Part shown: positions 25,184 through 34,530 of the stretch, in pieces
How the letters are laid out: the number at the start of each line of letters is the position of its first letter
How positions within the stretch are numbered: position 1 is the first letter of the stretch
Assembly (NCBI GenBank): GCA_034414555.1
Contig: DAOUMA010000005.1
Coordinates: 1-64,000 of the forward strand
Length of the DNA: 64,000 nucleotides
Direction: 5' to 3'
Origin: CG2-30-46-19 sp034414555
GTDB taxonomy: Bacteria > Chloroflexota > Dehalococcoidia > GIF9 > AB-539-J10
Program-made: the position numbers and the translations under genes
The notes under the pieces: model-generated
Databases searched by the model: none
What the model was told of the DNA's origin: nothing
Seen by the model: only the letters and a program-made list of their open reading frames with translations

Positions 25184-27538
25184 GTGAGCGAGCAATCTCA
25201 GGGACGGCGATTCAAACTTTCCCCGGCAGCTATTGCGGGTATAATCGTAGCTGTCCTCTGTGGCATCGCATTATTTATCCGAATATATTTGCCCTACGAC
25301 CAGACTTTTTCCGGTGGTCAGGTTTGGTTCATTGATGATGCGTGGTATCACATGAGGCTGGTGGAAAACTTAGTTCAACATTTTCCCCATCGTATTTACT
25401 TTGACCCCTATACTTATTATCCTCATGGCACTGTGGTCCCCTGGCCGCCTTTCTATGACTGGCTTATCGCCGGCGCTGCCTGGATAATTGGCCTGGGGCA
25501 TCCCAGCCAGCATCTGGCACAGACAGTCGGCGCCTTTACCCCGGCTGTTCTCGGCGCATTGACGGTTATCCCGGTATATTTTATTGGCAAGGAGTTATTT
25601 AATCGCTGGGTGGGTGTAATATCGGCTGCCATACTGGTTGTATTGCCCAGCGAGTTCCTGGCCCGCTCGATTCTCGGCTTTACCGACCACCATGTCGCCG
25701 AAACCTTGTTCAGCTCGGTAACCATACTATTCCTGATAATGGCGGTTAAAAGAGCGAGGGAAAGAGAAATATCTTTTAGCCACGTGGTAAACAAAGATTG
25801 GGCAGTCCTAAAGAAGCCCCTCATTTATGCCTTACTGGCGGGCATTTTCCTGGGTATTTACTTTCTTGTCTGGGTAGGTGCGCTGATGCTGTTATTCATC
25901 GTCTTCGCCTATCTGGGAATTCAATTTATCATAGACCATTTAAGAGGTAAATCAACTGACTATCTCTGTATTATTAGCGTATTGCCCTTCGCCATCGCTG
26001 CGGTAATGTCGCTTCCATTTGTGCTCAAAACGGGGGTGGGAACCTTCGTTCTTGTGTCTGTGATAATCGCCATAGTTGCCCCAATAGGATTGAGCGGCCT
26101 CTCCCGATTCATGGCAGGCAAAGCGTTGAAACCTGTTTACTATCCGGCAGCGCTGCTCGGAATTGCCGGCGTCGGACTTCTCATTTTCTGGCTTATTGAC
26201 CCGTCTCTACTTCACTCGATGCTCAGCCAATTCAGCGTCTTTAATCCTGGTATCGTGGCTTTGACCATCCAGGAGGCACGACCCCTCACCATAAACATTG
26301 CATGGTCTGACTTCACCACTTCTTTCTTCATTGCTTTCATCCCGTTGGGGCTGCTCATTTACCATGCTGTTAAAGAAAGGAGCGCCGATAAGACGCTGTT
26401 TTTGATATGGTCTGTGGTAATACTGGCGGCAACTTTGGGTCAGGTCCGCTTTTGCTATTACTTCGCAGTGAATGTTGCCTTGCTCACCGGATATTTCTCC
26501 TGGAGGGTGCTGGACTTCGCTGGGTTGAGGAAACTACTGACCAAACCTAAAGAATTGGTGAGTGCTTATACTACCAGGAAGAAAAAGAAAAAGGCGAAAG
26601 CAAGGGCGAAAGTGAGCCAGAGAAGATTCTTGCAGCCCAGGGCTACCTGGATAAAGGTGATTGGGGCTGGAATAGCCATCTTTTTCCTGGTCTTTTTCCC
26701 CAATATATCCCCTCAGGCTGGCTTTTCCTTTGGGAGACTGGAGGCGACTGCCAGCATTGGGCCGGTTCGCATGGACCCCGACTGGTATAGCGCGCTGGTG
26801 TGGTTAAGAAATAACACGCCGGAGCCTTTTGGTGACCCCAATTATTATTATCAGCTATATGAAGCGCCGCCATCAGGGGAGGATTACAATTATCCCGATA
26901 CCGCCTATGGCATAATGTCGTGGTGGGATTATGGTCACTGGATAACAAATGTTGGGCGTCGCATACCGATTGCCAACCCATTTCAGGAAGGTGCCACAAT
27001 AGCCGGCAAATACCTTACCTCCCAGAATGAAACCTCGGCCAATCAAATAATGGACGAATTAGGGGCGAAATATGTAATGATCGACTATGCTATGCCCATC
27101 GGAAAATTCTATGCCATGGTGACCTGGGCAGGTGAAAACTTGAGTGATTTTTATGATGTCTACTATGCACCGACGGGAAATGCGACATTGCAACCGGTGA
27201 TGCTGTACTATCCCTCTTACTATAATTCCACCGTTGTCAGGCTGTATAACTTCAATGGCACAGCTGTAGTTCCTGCTGAAAACGCCACCATAGTTATTTC
27301 ATATAAAGACCAGGTGAATCAACAGGGCATGCCATATAAAGAAATTACCAGCGCACAGTCTTTTTCCACCTACGAAGAAGCCAGAGATTTTATATCTAGC
27401 CATGCTTCTGAGAATTACAAAATAATAGGTGTAGACCCGTTCAAGAGCCCGGTGCCGCTGGAGAAGCTGGAGCACTACCAGCTTGTTTATGCGACATCAT
27501 CACAATATCCGGTGAAGATATTTGAGTATGTTAAATGA
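25184..27538 (+). CDS. STT3/AglB-type oligosaccharyltransferase
   Basis: A 784-residue membrane protein of the STT3/AglB/PglB family, which moves a lipid-linked glycan to Asn in N-X-S/T sequons outside the membrane. The N-terminal half is strongly hydrophobic with many membrane helices, the first at about residues 14-36. The first catalytic acidic motif is FIDDAWYHMR (D51, D52), and FTDHHVAETLF is the second acidic loop. The soluble C-terminal domain has the hallmark WWDYG at 580-584, and KYVMIDYAMPIGKFYAMV lies in the DK/MI motif region. A Lys/Arg-rich loop (RKKKKKAKARAKV) lies on the cytoplasmic side. GTG start with GGTGG upstream. The next gene, a flippase, overlaps it (ATGA). Archaeal AglB is the closest type by layout; function as N-glycosylase is strongly implied but not shown. 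Confidence 0.92.
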   Translation: MSEQSQGRRFKLSPAAIAGIIVAVLCGIALFIRIYLPYDQTFSGGQVWFIDDAWYHMRLVENLVQHFPHRIYFDPYTYYPHGTVVPWPPFYDWLIAGAAWIIGLGHPSQHLAQTVGAFTPAVLGALTVIPVYFIGKELFNRWVGVISAAILVVLPSEFLARSILGFTDHHVAETLFSSVTILFLIMAVKRAREREISFSHVVNKDWAVLKKPLIYALLAGIFLGIYFLVWVGALMLLFIVFAYLGIQFIIDHLRGKSTDYLCIISVLPFAIAAVMSLPFVLKTGVGTFVLVSVIIAIVAPIGLSGLSRFMAGKALKPVYYPAALLGIAGVGLLIFWLIDPSLLHSMLSQFSVFNPGIVALTIQEARPLTINIAWSDFTTSFFIAFIPLGLLIYHAVKERSADKTLFLIWSVVILAATLGQVRFCYYFAVNVALLTGYFSWRVLDFAGLRKLLTKPKELVSAYTTRKKKKKAKARAKVSQRRFLQPRATWIKVIGAGIAIFFLVFFPNISPQAGFSFGRLEATASIGPVRMDPDWYSALVWLRNNTPEPFGDPNYYYQLYEAPPSGEDYNYPDTAYGIMSWWDYGHWITNVGRRIPIANPFQEGATIAGKYLTSQNETSANQIMDELGAKYVMIDYAMPIGKFYAMVTWAGENLSDFYDVYYAPTGNATLQPVMLYYPSYYNSTVVRLYNFNGTAVVPAENATIVISYKDQVNQQGMPYKEITSAQSFSTYEEARDFISSHASENYKIIGVDPFKSPVPLEKLEHYQLVYATSSQYPVKIFEYVK

Positions 27539-28839
27539 AGTTGTCCGCTTTTCCCCCCTTTAAGGTAATCACCGAAGCTATAGATATAATCACCTCCCGA
27601 GAAAAGCTGAAGCAGACTGCCACCACTCCGCTTTATAGCAATGCCTTTTACCTGATGCTTGATACCGGGGTTATGTCCCTCCTCGGTTTCTTCTTCTGGA
27701 TGATAGTTGCCCGATTTTACACTGAAGCCGAGGTGGGCTTCAGTTCCGCCATAATATCAGCAATCAGTCTCCTTGCCGTCATAAGCCTGGTCGGCTTGAA
27801 TATCTCCCTGATCCGCTTCCTGCCTCACGCTGATAAACCGCCGGAATTGATAAACTCCTGCTATACCCTGGGCGGCCTCATCAGCCTGGTTATCGCGGGC
27901 ATTTTCCTTGCTGGCGTGGGCTTCTGGTCTCCAGCGTTAGCCTTTGTTAGGCAAAATGCTGTTTTCGCTTCAGCCTTTATTGTTTTTGCCCTATTATGGG
28001 CGCTGTCAAGCCTAGTGAATTCTACCTTTATTGCCCGAAGAAGAGCTGGCTTTGTGTTATCCAAAGACACCATTTACTCGGTGCTCAAGCTCCCCCTGCC
28101 CATTCTTTTCGTTCTTTTCTTCCATGCCTTTGGAATAGTCGCCTCCTGGGGCATCGCCCTGGCCGTGGCTCTGGCTGTTTCCATTTTCCTGTTTTTGCCC
28201 AGAGTCCAGGATTCCTATAAGCCAGTGCCGACTTTGAGGCTCAGCTTGCTCAAAAATATGTGGCGCTATTCCGGCGGCAATTACTTAGCCAATCTATTTA
28301 TGACCTGTCTCCCATTCATTCTGCCGCTGATGGTGGTAAACCTCCTTGGTGCCGAGCAAAATGCCTATTTCTACGTCGGCTGGATGATAGCTGGCTTGCT
28401 TTCTGCCATCCCTGCGGCAGTTTCCCAATCATTATTCGCCGAGGGCTCTCACTTTGAGGATAAGCTGAAGGAAAATGTCACCCGTTCCCTGAAATTCACT
28501 TACCTGTTGCTGGTTCCTGCGGTCATCGTGCTTGTTCTGGTAGGCAAGTGGCTGCTGCTTGCTTTCGGGCAGAGTTATTCGGCTAATGCTTTGCATTTGC
28601 TCTGGGTTCTGAGTCTCTCCTCGCTGCCGTCAGCGCTTAGTTATATCTATACCGGCATACTTCAGGTAACGGGGAGAATAAGGGAACTGATAGCAATCTG
28701 GGGATTCATCGCCCTGGGTACGTTTCTAGCCAGTTATCTGGTTATGCCGGCAACTGGTATAGTTGGCATTGGCTATGCCTGGCTTGGCGCTCAGACCATA
28801 GTGGCTATTTATGTCCTCGCCCGCAGACTGTCCGTGTAG
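27535..28839 (+). CDS. Polysaccharide flippase-like membrane protein (MOP/MATE superfamily)
   Basis: A 434-residue integral membrane protein of the polysaccharide-transporter type, with about twelve hydrophobic segments and the family start FYLMLDTGVMSLLGFFFWMIVARFY, then EAEVGFSSAIISAISLLAVIS. It begins in an ATGA overlap with the oligosaccharyltransferase gene, so the two are translated together. By context it should flip the lipid-linked oligosaccharide that the transferase uses. The substrate is inferred from the neighbour. Confidence 0.87.
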   Translation: MKLSAFPPFKVITEAIDIITSREKLKQTATTPLYSNAFYLMLDTGVMSLLGFFFWMIVARFYTEAEVGFSSAIISAISLLAVISLVGLNISLIRFLPHADKPPELINSCYTLGGLISLVIAGIFLAGVGFWSPALAFVRQNAVFASAFIVFALLWALSSLVNSTFIARRRAGFVLSKDTIYSVLKLPLPILFVLFFHAFGIVASWGIALAVALAVSIFLFLPRVQDSYKPVPTLRLSLLKNMWRYSGGNYLANLFMTCLPFILPLMVVNLLGAEQNAYFYVGWMIAGLLSAIPAAVSQSLFAEGSHFEDKLKENVTRSLKFTYLLLVPAVIVLVLVGKWLLLAFGQSYSANALHLLWVLSLSSLPSALSYIYTGILQVTGRIRELIAIWGFIALGTFLASYLVMPATGIVGIGYAWLGAQTIVAIYVLARRLSV

Positions 28840-28877
28840 TTGATATTTCTTCGTGTTATTGTGAGCCCCTTCACTTA

Positions 28878-28960
28878 GTGTCATTCTGACCCTGAATGAA
28901 GTGAAAGGGAAAAATCTCACTGCTCAGGGCAAGCTACGGTGTGGCAATCCCACGATATTG
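28878..28960. repeat. Dispersed repeat remnant
   Basis: GTGTCATTCTGACCCTGAATG, AAAAATCTCACTGCTCAGG and TGTGGCAATCCCACGATA resemble the other interspersed repeats in this window (compare 61413), but in a worn form. It fills most of the gap after the flippase gene. Confidence 0.35.
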
Positions 28961-28985
28961 ATTCATCTGCATTAGGCTGCTTATA

Positions 28986-29063
28986 ATGGGAATGATTGAC
29001 ATTACAGTTATCGGTGCTGGCTATGCTTGGCTTATTAGCTGCTATATAATAGGGATAAATTAA
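28986..29063 (+). pseudogene. N-terminal fragment of a nucleotide-sugar dehydrogenase
   Basis: A 25-residue reading starts MGMIDITVIGAGYAWLI and ends at a TAA. This matches the Rossmann-fold start of UDP-glucose/GDP-mannose dehydrogenases (ITVIGAGYVGLV) with the rest missing. It stands just before the RmlA-like gene and is probably a remnant of a lost sugar gene. The match is short, so the call is tentative. Confidence 0.5.
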
Positions 29064-29079
29064 TTTCCAATAAAGCATT

Positions 29080-30147
29080 ATGAAAGCTTTAATACTGGCT
29101 GGTGGCAAGGGTACGAGGCTCAAGCCTCTAACCAATACTATTGCCAAACAGCTGTTGCCTGTGGCTAACAAGCCCATCCTGTTTTATGTGCTGGACCAGA
29201 CTAAAGAAACAGGCATTACTGATATCGGCATAATCGTCTCACCGGAAACCAGCCCTCACATAAGAGAGGCTGTGGGAAATGGCTCTAGATGGGATGTCCA
29301 GGTTACTTACATTCTTCAACCCGAGCCTTTGGGATTGGCCCATGCTGTAAAGACAGCACAGGGATTCTTGGGCAACTCCCCCTTTCTTATGTTCCTCGGC
29401 GATAACCTCATTCAAGGTGGGATAGCTCAATTTGTGGAGCAGTTTAACACAAGCTCTCCCGATGCCCTCATCTTGCTAAAAGCGGTCAAGGAAACTCATC
29501 TCTTCGGCATTGCTGACCTTGATGAAGCGGGAAAGGTATGCCATATTGAAGAAAAGCCAAAACATCCCAGGAGCAATCTGGCGGTAATAGGGGTGTATAT
29601 ATTCTCTCCTGCTGTTCATGAGGCCATCGAGCATATCAAACCCTCGTGGCGGGGCGAATTAGAAATTACCGATACTATCCAGAGACTTATCGATACCGGT
29701 AAGAGTGTTCAGAGTTATATACTGGATGGTTGGTGGCTTGATACCGGCAAAAAGGATGACCTTTTGGAAGCCAATCGTGTTGTCCTTGACAATTATCTTA
29801 AGCGTGATATAAAAGGCGAAGTTGATGTCGCAAGCCAAATAGTGGGTAGAGTAGAAATCAGGCAGGGAACAAAAATAGAAAATAGCACTATCCGAGGTCC
29901 GGCATCAATTGCTGAAGAATGCCAGATTAAGAATTCCCTTATTGGGCCTTTTACCAGTATTGGAAAGGGAACGGTGATAGAACATTCATCCGTTGAACAT
30001 TCAGTAGTTTTGGGAAGCTGTCATATATTTAATGTAGAGCGCCTTGCTGATAGCATTATTGGTAAAGGTACGGAAGTGGTCAAACGGGAGCAAGGTTTTA
30101 AAGCCTTGAGACTTTTCCTTGGCGATGATGCTAAAGTCGAACTATAA
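29080..30147 (+). CDS. Glucose-1-phosphate thymidylyltransferase, long RmlA type
   Basis: A 355-residue sugar-nucleotide pyrophosphorylase. The N-terminal signature is ILAGGKGTRLKPLTN; other typical parts are FYVLDQ, FLGDNLIQGG, EEKPKHPRSNLAVIGVYIF and WLDTGKKDDLLEAN. The C-terminal 110 residues form a left-handed beta-helix (TIRGPASIAEECQIKNSLIG), as in the long RmlA/StrD/AglF type common in archaea. It is followed by rmlC, rmlB and rmlD, so it most likely makes dTDP-glucose for dTDP-rhamnose. UTP-based activity is also possible in this long group. Confidence 0.9.
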   Translation: MKALILAGGKGTRLKPLTNTIAKQLLPVANKPILFYVLDQTKETGITDIGIIVSPETSPHIREAVGNGSRWDVQVTYILQPEPLGLAHAVKTAQGFLGNSPFLMFLGDNLIQGGIAQFVEQFNTSSPDALILLKAVKETHLFGIADLDEAGKVCHIEEKPKHPRSNLAVIGVYIFSPAVHEAIEHIKPSWRGELEITDTIQRLIDTGKSVQSYILDGWWLDTGKKDDLLEANRVVLDNYLKRDIKGEVDVASQIVGRVEIRQGTKIENSTIRGPASIAEECQIKNSLIGPFTSIGKGTVIEHSSVEHSVVLGSCHIFNVERLADSIIGKGTEVVKREQGFKALRLFLGDDAKVEL

Positions 30148-30182
30148 CGAATGTTTAAAAGCGGATTAGTTCTTCCCAAGGT

Positions 30183-30256
30183 CGTCATTGTGAGGTCGCC
30201 TGAGCGACCGAAGCAATCTGGGGACAGAGGTGCTGAGTTCTGCTTGCAATAGCACG
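30183..30256. repeat. Dispersed palindromic repeat
   Basis: GTCATTGTGAGGTCGCCTGA, its inner inverse GCGACC, GAAGCAATCTGGG, and the right end TGCTTGCAATAGCACGAGGG. Same family as 24974-25036. It lies between the RmlA-like gene and rmlC. Confidence 0.6.
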
Positions 30257-30275
30257 AGGGAAGGGACTATTTAAT

Positions 30276-30845
30276 ATGCCATTTAGTTTTAGAAATTTAC
30301 AAATTCCTGAGGTAATTTTAGTTGAACCAAAGGTTTTTGAAGACGAGAGAGGTTTCTTTATGGAAACATACAAAACGCCAGATTTTGTTGCTTCTGGCAT
30401 AAATGGAAATTTCGTCCAGGAGAATCACTCACGTTCTAGTAAAGGGGTTCTAAGAGGCTTGCATTATCAAACCCCACCTTTTGCACAGGGGAAATTAGTA
30501 AGAGCGGTGAGGGGCAAGATTTTTGACGTTGCTGTTGATATAAGAAAGGGTTCGCCTACCTATAGCAAATGGGTGAGTGTAATTTTATCCGAAGAAAATA
30601 AGAATATGCTTTATGTTCCGGGGGGATTTGCTCATGGTTTTTGCGTCCTTTCGGAGGTTGCTGAAGTCATCTATAAAACTACAAATGTTTATTCTCTGCA
30701 GTGTGAAGCAGGTGTTATCTGGAATGATGAAGACTTAAATATAAAATGGCCAATTAAGGAGCCTATTTTGTCGGAAAAGGATAGAAAGTGGCCAACTTTG
30801 AGGGAAGTAGATATTAACTTCTACTATAAGGAGGAGGCGAAGTGA
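30276..30845 (+). CDS. rmlC: dTDP-4-dehydrorhamnose 3,5-epimerase
   Basis: A 189-residue cupin epimerase, third step of dTDP-L-rhamnose synthesis. FEDERGFFMETY, QENHSRSSKGVLRGLHYQ with the catalytic His, KLVRAVRGKIFDVAVDIR, and the VPGGFAHGFCVLSEVAEVIYKT segment are all typical. The stop overlaps the rmlB start region (ATGA-like junction at 30842-30845). RBS for rmlB, AGGAGG, lies in its end. Confidence 0.95.
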   Translation: MPFSFRNLQIPEVILVEPKVFEDERGFFMETYKTPDFVASGINGNFVQENHSRSSKGVLRGLHYQTPPFAQGKLVRAVRGKIFDVAVDIRKGSPTYSKWVSVILSEENKNMLYVPGGFAHGFCVLSEVAEVIYKTTNVYSLQCEAGVIWNDEDLNIKWPIKEPILSEKDRKWPTLREVDINFYYKEEAK

Positions 30846-31846
30846 AGCTTCTTGTTACTGGTGGTGCTGGATTTATTGGCAGCAACTTCATTCATTATAT
30901 CATTACTGAGCACTCTGATTGGGAGATAGTAAATCTGGATAAGCTCACCTATGCCGGGAATCTGGAGAACTTGCAGGATATCGAAAATAATCCCCGATAC
31001 CAGTTTGTCAAAGGTGATATAGCTGATAGGAAATTAATCAGCAATCTTCTGCAGGATAGAATTGATATAATTATAAACTTCGCTGCCGAATCACATGTTG
31101 ACCGCAGCATTATGGATGCTTCGCCTTTCATCGAAACTAACATTAAAGGCACTCAAACGCTCCTCGAAGGAGCCCGCCAATATAAGGTAGGGAAATTTAT
31201 TCAGGTATCTACTGATGAAGTCTATGGCTCTACTGAAAAAGGCAAGTTCAACGAGCAATCGCCTCCCTCTCCAAATAGCCCTTACTCTGCCAGCAAAGCT
31301 GCTGCCGACTTTTTATGCCGTGCTTACTGGAAGACCTACCAACTTCCTGTAATCATTACCCGATGTTCTAATAACCTGGGACCATTTCAATTCCCTGAGA
31401 AGCTCATCCCTTTAGCTATAACTAATGCTTTAGAGAATAAACCTATCCCAATTTATGGGGATGGGCTGAATGTCAGAGACTGGATTTATGTCCTCGACCA
31501 CTGTCGAGCCTTAGATTTTACCATTCAAAAAGGGAAACCTGGCGAGATATATAACATTGCCGCTAACGAGGAAAGGACAAATCTGGAACTTATACATCGC
31601 CTTCTAGATGTAATGGATACCCCCCAAAGCCTTATAAAGTTTGTCGCCGACCGTCCTGGGCATGACCGCCGCTATGCCCTTGACATAACTAAAATAACCC
31701 GTGAGCTAGGCTGGAAGCCTCTTTATTCCTTTGAAAAAGCACTAGCAGCTACTGTTGACTGGTATCTAAATCATGAATCCTGGTGGCGTCAGATTAAAAG
31801 CGGCGACTATGCCAAATATTACGACAGGATGTATTCCCGCAGATGA
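30842..31846 (+). CDS. rmlB: dTDP-glucose 4,6-dehydratase
   Basis: A 334-residue extended SDR enzyme, second step of dTDP-rhamnose synthesis. NAD-binding GGAGFIGSN, the ESHVDRSI segment, the substrate loop STDEVYG and the catalytic YSASKAAAD are present. GTG start in a four-base overlap with rmlC and a four-base overlap with rmlD, so the rml genes form one transcript. Confidence 0.96.
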   Translation: MKLLVTGGAGFIGSNFIHYIITEHSDWEIVNLDKLTYAGNLENLQDIENNPRYQFVKGDIADRKLISNLLQDRIDIIINFAAESHVDRSIMDASPFIETNIKGTQTLLEGARQYKVGKFIQVSTDEVYGSTEKGKFNEQSPPSPNSPYSASKAAADFLCRAYWKTYQLPVIITRCSNNLGPFQFPEKLIPLAITNALENKPIPIYGDGLNVRDWIYVLDHCRALDFTIQKGKPGEIYNIAANEERTNLELIHRLLDVMDTPQSLIKFVADRPGHDRRYALDITKITRELGWKPLYSFEKALAATVDWYLNHESWWRQIKSGDYAKYYDRMYSRR

Positions 31847-32709
31847 AGGTCTTAGTCACCGGCGCCAATGGGCAACTCGGAACTGACCTTTGTAAGGTTC
31901 TGCAGCATTTTGAGCTTATTCCCCTCACTTATAAGGATATTGAAATTTCCGATATGAGTTCAGTTAAAGAGGCTTTCGGAAAATATAAGCCCGATATAAT
32001 CATAAACACCGCTGCTTATGTCCGTGTTGATGACTGTGAGGCTGAACAAGATGAAGCCTTTTTGATAAATGCCTTAGGTGCCAGGAACGTCGCCGTAGTA
32101 GCTCAAGAACTTGAAGCAAGGCTAGCTCACATCAGCACTGATTATGTCTTCGGTGGTGAAGCCGGGCGACGCACCACACCTTATACTGAATTCGATACCC
32201 CTATTCCCCTTAATATTTATGGCAAATCCAAACTAGCTGGAGAAGATTTTGTAAGGCATCTCTGTCACAAGCATTTCATTGTCAGAACCTCAGGTCTCTT
32301 TGGAATTGCTGGGGCAATTGGCAAAGGGGGCAATTTTGTGGAGACTATGCTCAGGTTAGCTCGAGAGAGAGATGAGATTAGAGTGGTGAATGATCAGGTA
32401 CTCTCCCCTACTTACACTAAAGATTTGGCTGGGAAGATAGCCCAGCTTATAGTCACCGAATACTATGGCATATTCCATATCACTAATAAGGGCTTTTGCT
32501 CCTGGTATCAGTTCGCTAAGGAAATATTGAGGCTGGCAGGCTTAAAAACTCCTATTATTCTCGTGACCTCTGATGAATATCCCCAGAAGGCTAAAAGACC
32601 GCCTTTCTCAGTGCTGGACAACTACCACCTCAGGCTTTTAGGTATGGATGATATGAGACCCTGGCAGGAGGCGCTCAAAGATTATATGATAAGCAAAGGA
32701 CATATTTGA
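31843..32709 (+). CDS. rmlD: dTDP-4-dehydrorhamnose reductase
   Basis: A 288-residue SDR enzyme, last step of dTDP-L-rhamnose synthesis. GANGQLGTDL at the N-terminus, INTAAYVRVDDCEAE, STDYVFGG and the catalytic YGKSKLAGE. Note the usual VDxAE stretch reads VDDCEAEQDEAFLIN, as in most family members. With the RmlA-like, RmlC and RmlB genes the pathway is complete. Confidence 0.95.
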   Translation: MKVLVTGANGQLGTDLCKVLQHFELIPLTYKDIEISDMSSVKEAFGKYKPDIIINTAAYVRVDDCEAEQDEAFLINALGARNVAVVAQELEARLAHISTDYVFGGEAGRRTTPYTEFDTPIPLNIYGKSKLAGEDFVRHLCHKHFIVRTSGLFGIAGAIGKGGNFVETMLRLARERDEIRVVNDQVLSPTYTKDLAGKIAQLIVTEYYGIFHITNKGFCSWYQFAKEILRLAGLKTPIILVTSDEYPQKAKRPPFSVLDNYHLRLLGMDDMRPWQEALKDYMISKGHI

Positions 32710-32771
32710 GCAGAATAAGGTACGGAGGTAGCTTGTAGCCGTTTCTCAGCAGATTTAGGTATCAGAAAGGA

Positions 32772-33491
32772 TTGTACAACGAGCGTAGAACGAATTATAA
32801 ACATATTTATACAACCATGGGTGAGATTTCTTCAGTGAACCTTAAGTTACTGTCACTCTTTAAAATCCTTTTACAACTCTATCACAGATTGTTTCCAAGC
32901 TGGGTCGAGTGTCTCAAGAAAGAACTCGCCAATTGTGATGCGGTCTTGGATTTAGGATGTGGCTATAATTCCCCAATTCAGCATTGCAACATACCTTTCT
33001 CAGTAGGGGTTGAATTATTTGAGCCCTACTTGCAGGAAAGCAAAAAGAAGGGCATTCACAATCAATATATTAAAGAGGATGTCAGAAACTTGGAGCTTAA
33101 GCCAAAATCCTTCGATGCTGCCATAGCTATAGAGGTATTGGAGCATTTGAGCAAGGAGGAAGGGCGTGCGTTAATCAGAAAAATGGAAACCTGGGCTAGA
33201 AAGAAGGTTATAATTACGATGCCAAATGGATATCTGTGGCAGAATGGTTATGATGCTAATCCGTTACAAGAGCATAGGTCTGGCTGGAGGGTGGAAGAGC
33301 TAGAAGAGTTAGGCTTTAAACTATGTGGAATAAATGGTTGGAGGAAACTCAGGGGATACAAAGGCTTGTTAAGATATAAACCAGCCCTTTTGTGGCAAAT
33401 AATTTCGGATTTGACCCAAAAGGTGACATACTTTTATCCCAAACTAGCGTTTCAGTTATTTGCTATTAAACGAATTTGTGATGAGAGATGA
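32772..33491 (+). CDS. SAM-dependent methyltransferase, class I
   Basis: A 239-residue class I methyltransferase: motif I DAVLDLGCGYNSP, acidic end of strand 2 VGVELFE, and AAIAIEVLEHLSKEEG. The TTG start at 32772 has AGAAAGG upstream; ATG at 32817 is an alternative. Its end overlaps the next glycosyltransferase gene by four bases. By context it methylates a sugar or a lipid-linked glycan; the acceptor is unknown. Confidence 0.8.
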   Translation: MYNERRTNYKHIYTTMGEISSVNLKLLSLFKILLQLYHRLFPSWVECLKKELANCDAVLDLGCGYNSPIQHCNIPFSVGVELFEPYLQESKKKGIHNQYIKEDVRNLELKPKSFDAAIAIEVLEHLSKEEGRALIRKMETWARKKVIITMPNGYLWQNGYDANPLQEHRSGWRVEELEELGFKLCGINGWRKLRGYKGLLRYKPALLWQIISDLTQKVTYFYPKLAFQLFAIKRICDER

Positions 33492-34444
33492 ATTGCCCTA
33501 AGGTCTCCATAATAATCCTCAACTGGAACGGGCTTAAGGATACTATAGAATGCTTGGAATCTCTCAAAAAGATTACCTATCCCACTTATCAAGTCATTGT
33601 TGTTGACAATGGGTCGAAAGGTAACGATGCCCAAGTGCTGCAAGAAAAATTTGGCGACTACATACATTTAATTCAAAACGATAAGAACTATGGTTTTGCT
33701 GAAGGGGCTAATATCGGCATGAGATATGCCTTAAATAAGTTGAATCCTGATTATTTGTTGTTGCTTAACAATGATACTGTAGTTGATTCGGAGTTTCTCA
33801 CTGAAATGGTCACGGTAGCTGGAACCGATGCCGCTATTGGTATTGCCGGGGCTAAACTCTACTACTACGACAATCCCAACCAGTTGCAATCCCTGTGGGG
33901 CAAAGTAGACTTCTGGAAGGGTCAAGTAATCGGGACGCCCAAAATAGTCACAGAAAAAATCAAAAGTATAGAGTTTGATGAAGGGCAATACGACCAGATT
34001 AGAGAGGTAGAATGTATTAGGGGCTCTTGTTTCTTGATAAAGAAGCGGGCTCTAGAAGACATTGGTCTGCTGGATAAAAGCTACTTTTGCTTCTGGGAAG
34101 AGACGGATTACTGCATGAGAGCTAAGAAAGCTGGTTTTAGAATTGTCTATGCGCCTAGGGCAAAGGTGTGGCACAAGTTAGGGCAGTCAGTGAAGAAGGT
34201 GTCTGGGGGTAATCTCAATCGCTACTACTCGACGAGAAATCGCTTTCGGTTCATGAAAAAACATGCCACCAGATGGCAATATCGTTGTTTCCTGCTATAC
34301 TTCTTTGGCTTTTACTTTTGGCTTGCTACAGGATATTACCTGGTATACTGTCACAGCCTGAAGGCGCTCACTAGCTTTTACCGCGGGGTCAAGGATGGGC
34401 TATCTAATTCTGAAGCTAGCGCTAAGCTCTATACAAAGGATTGA
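33488..34444 (+). CDS. Glycosyltransferase family 2 (rhamnosyltransferase-like)
   Basis: A 318-residue GT2: VSIIILNWNGLKDTIECLES, VVDNGSKGND, LLLNNDTVVD (DxD-type), and the acceptor-side WEETDYCMRAKKAGFRI segment. A hydrophobic stretch near residues 270-290 could attach it to the membrane. With dTDP-rhamnose genes just upstream, rhamnosyl transfer is a reasonable guess. Confidence 0.9.
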   Translation: MNCPKVSIIILNWNGLKDTIECLESLKKITYPTYQVIVVDNGSKGNDAQVLQEKFGDYIHLIQNDKNYGFAEGANIGMRYALNKLNPDYLLLLNNDTVVDSEFLTEMVTVAGTDAAIGIAGAKLYYYDNPNQLQSLWGKVDFWKGQVIGTPKIVTEKIKSIEFDEGQYDQIREVECIRGSCFLIKKRALEDIGLLDKSYFCFWEETDYCMRAKKAGFRIVYAPRAKVWHKLGQSVKKVSGGNLNRYYSTRNRFRFMKKHATRWQYRCFLLYFFGFYFWLATGYYLVYCHSLKALTSFYRGVKDGLSNSEASAKLYTKD

Positions 34445-34530
34445 ATCCTCATGTTGGAGTAATATTTGGGCTCATTGCAGGCACTTTTTGATTTTTCAAT
34501 CGTTAGTTGGAGTCACTCTTAAATGTCTTC

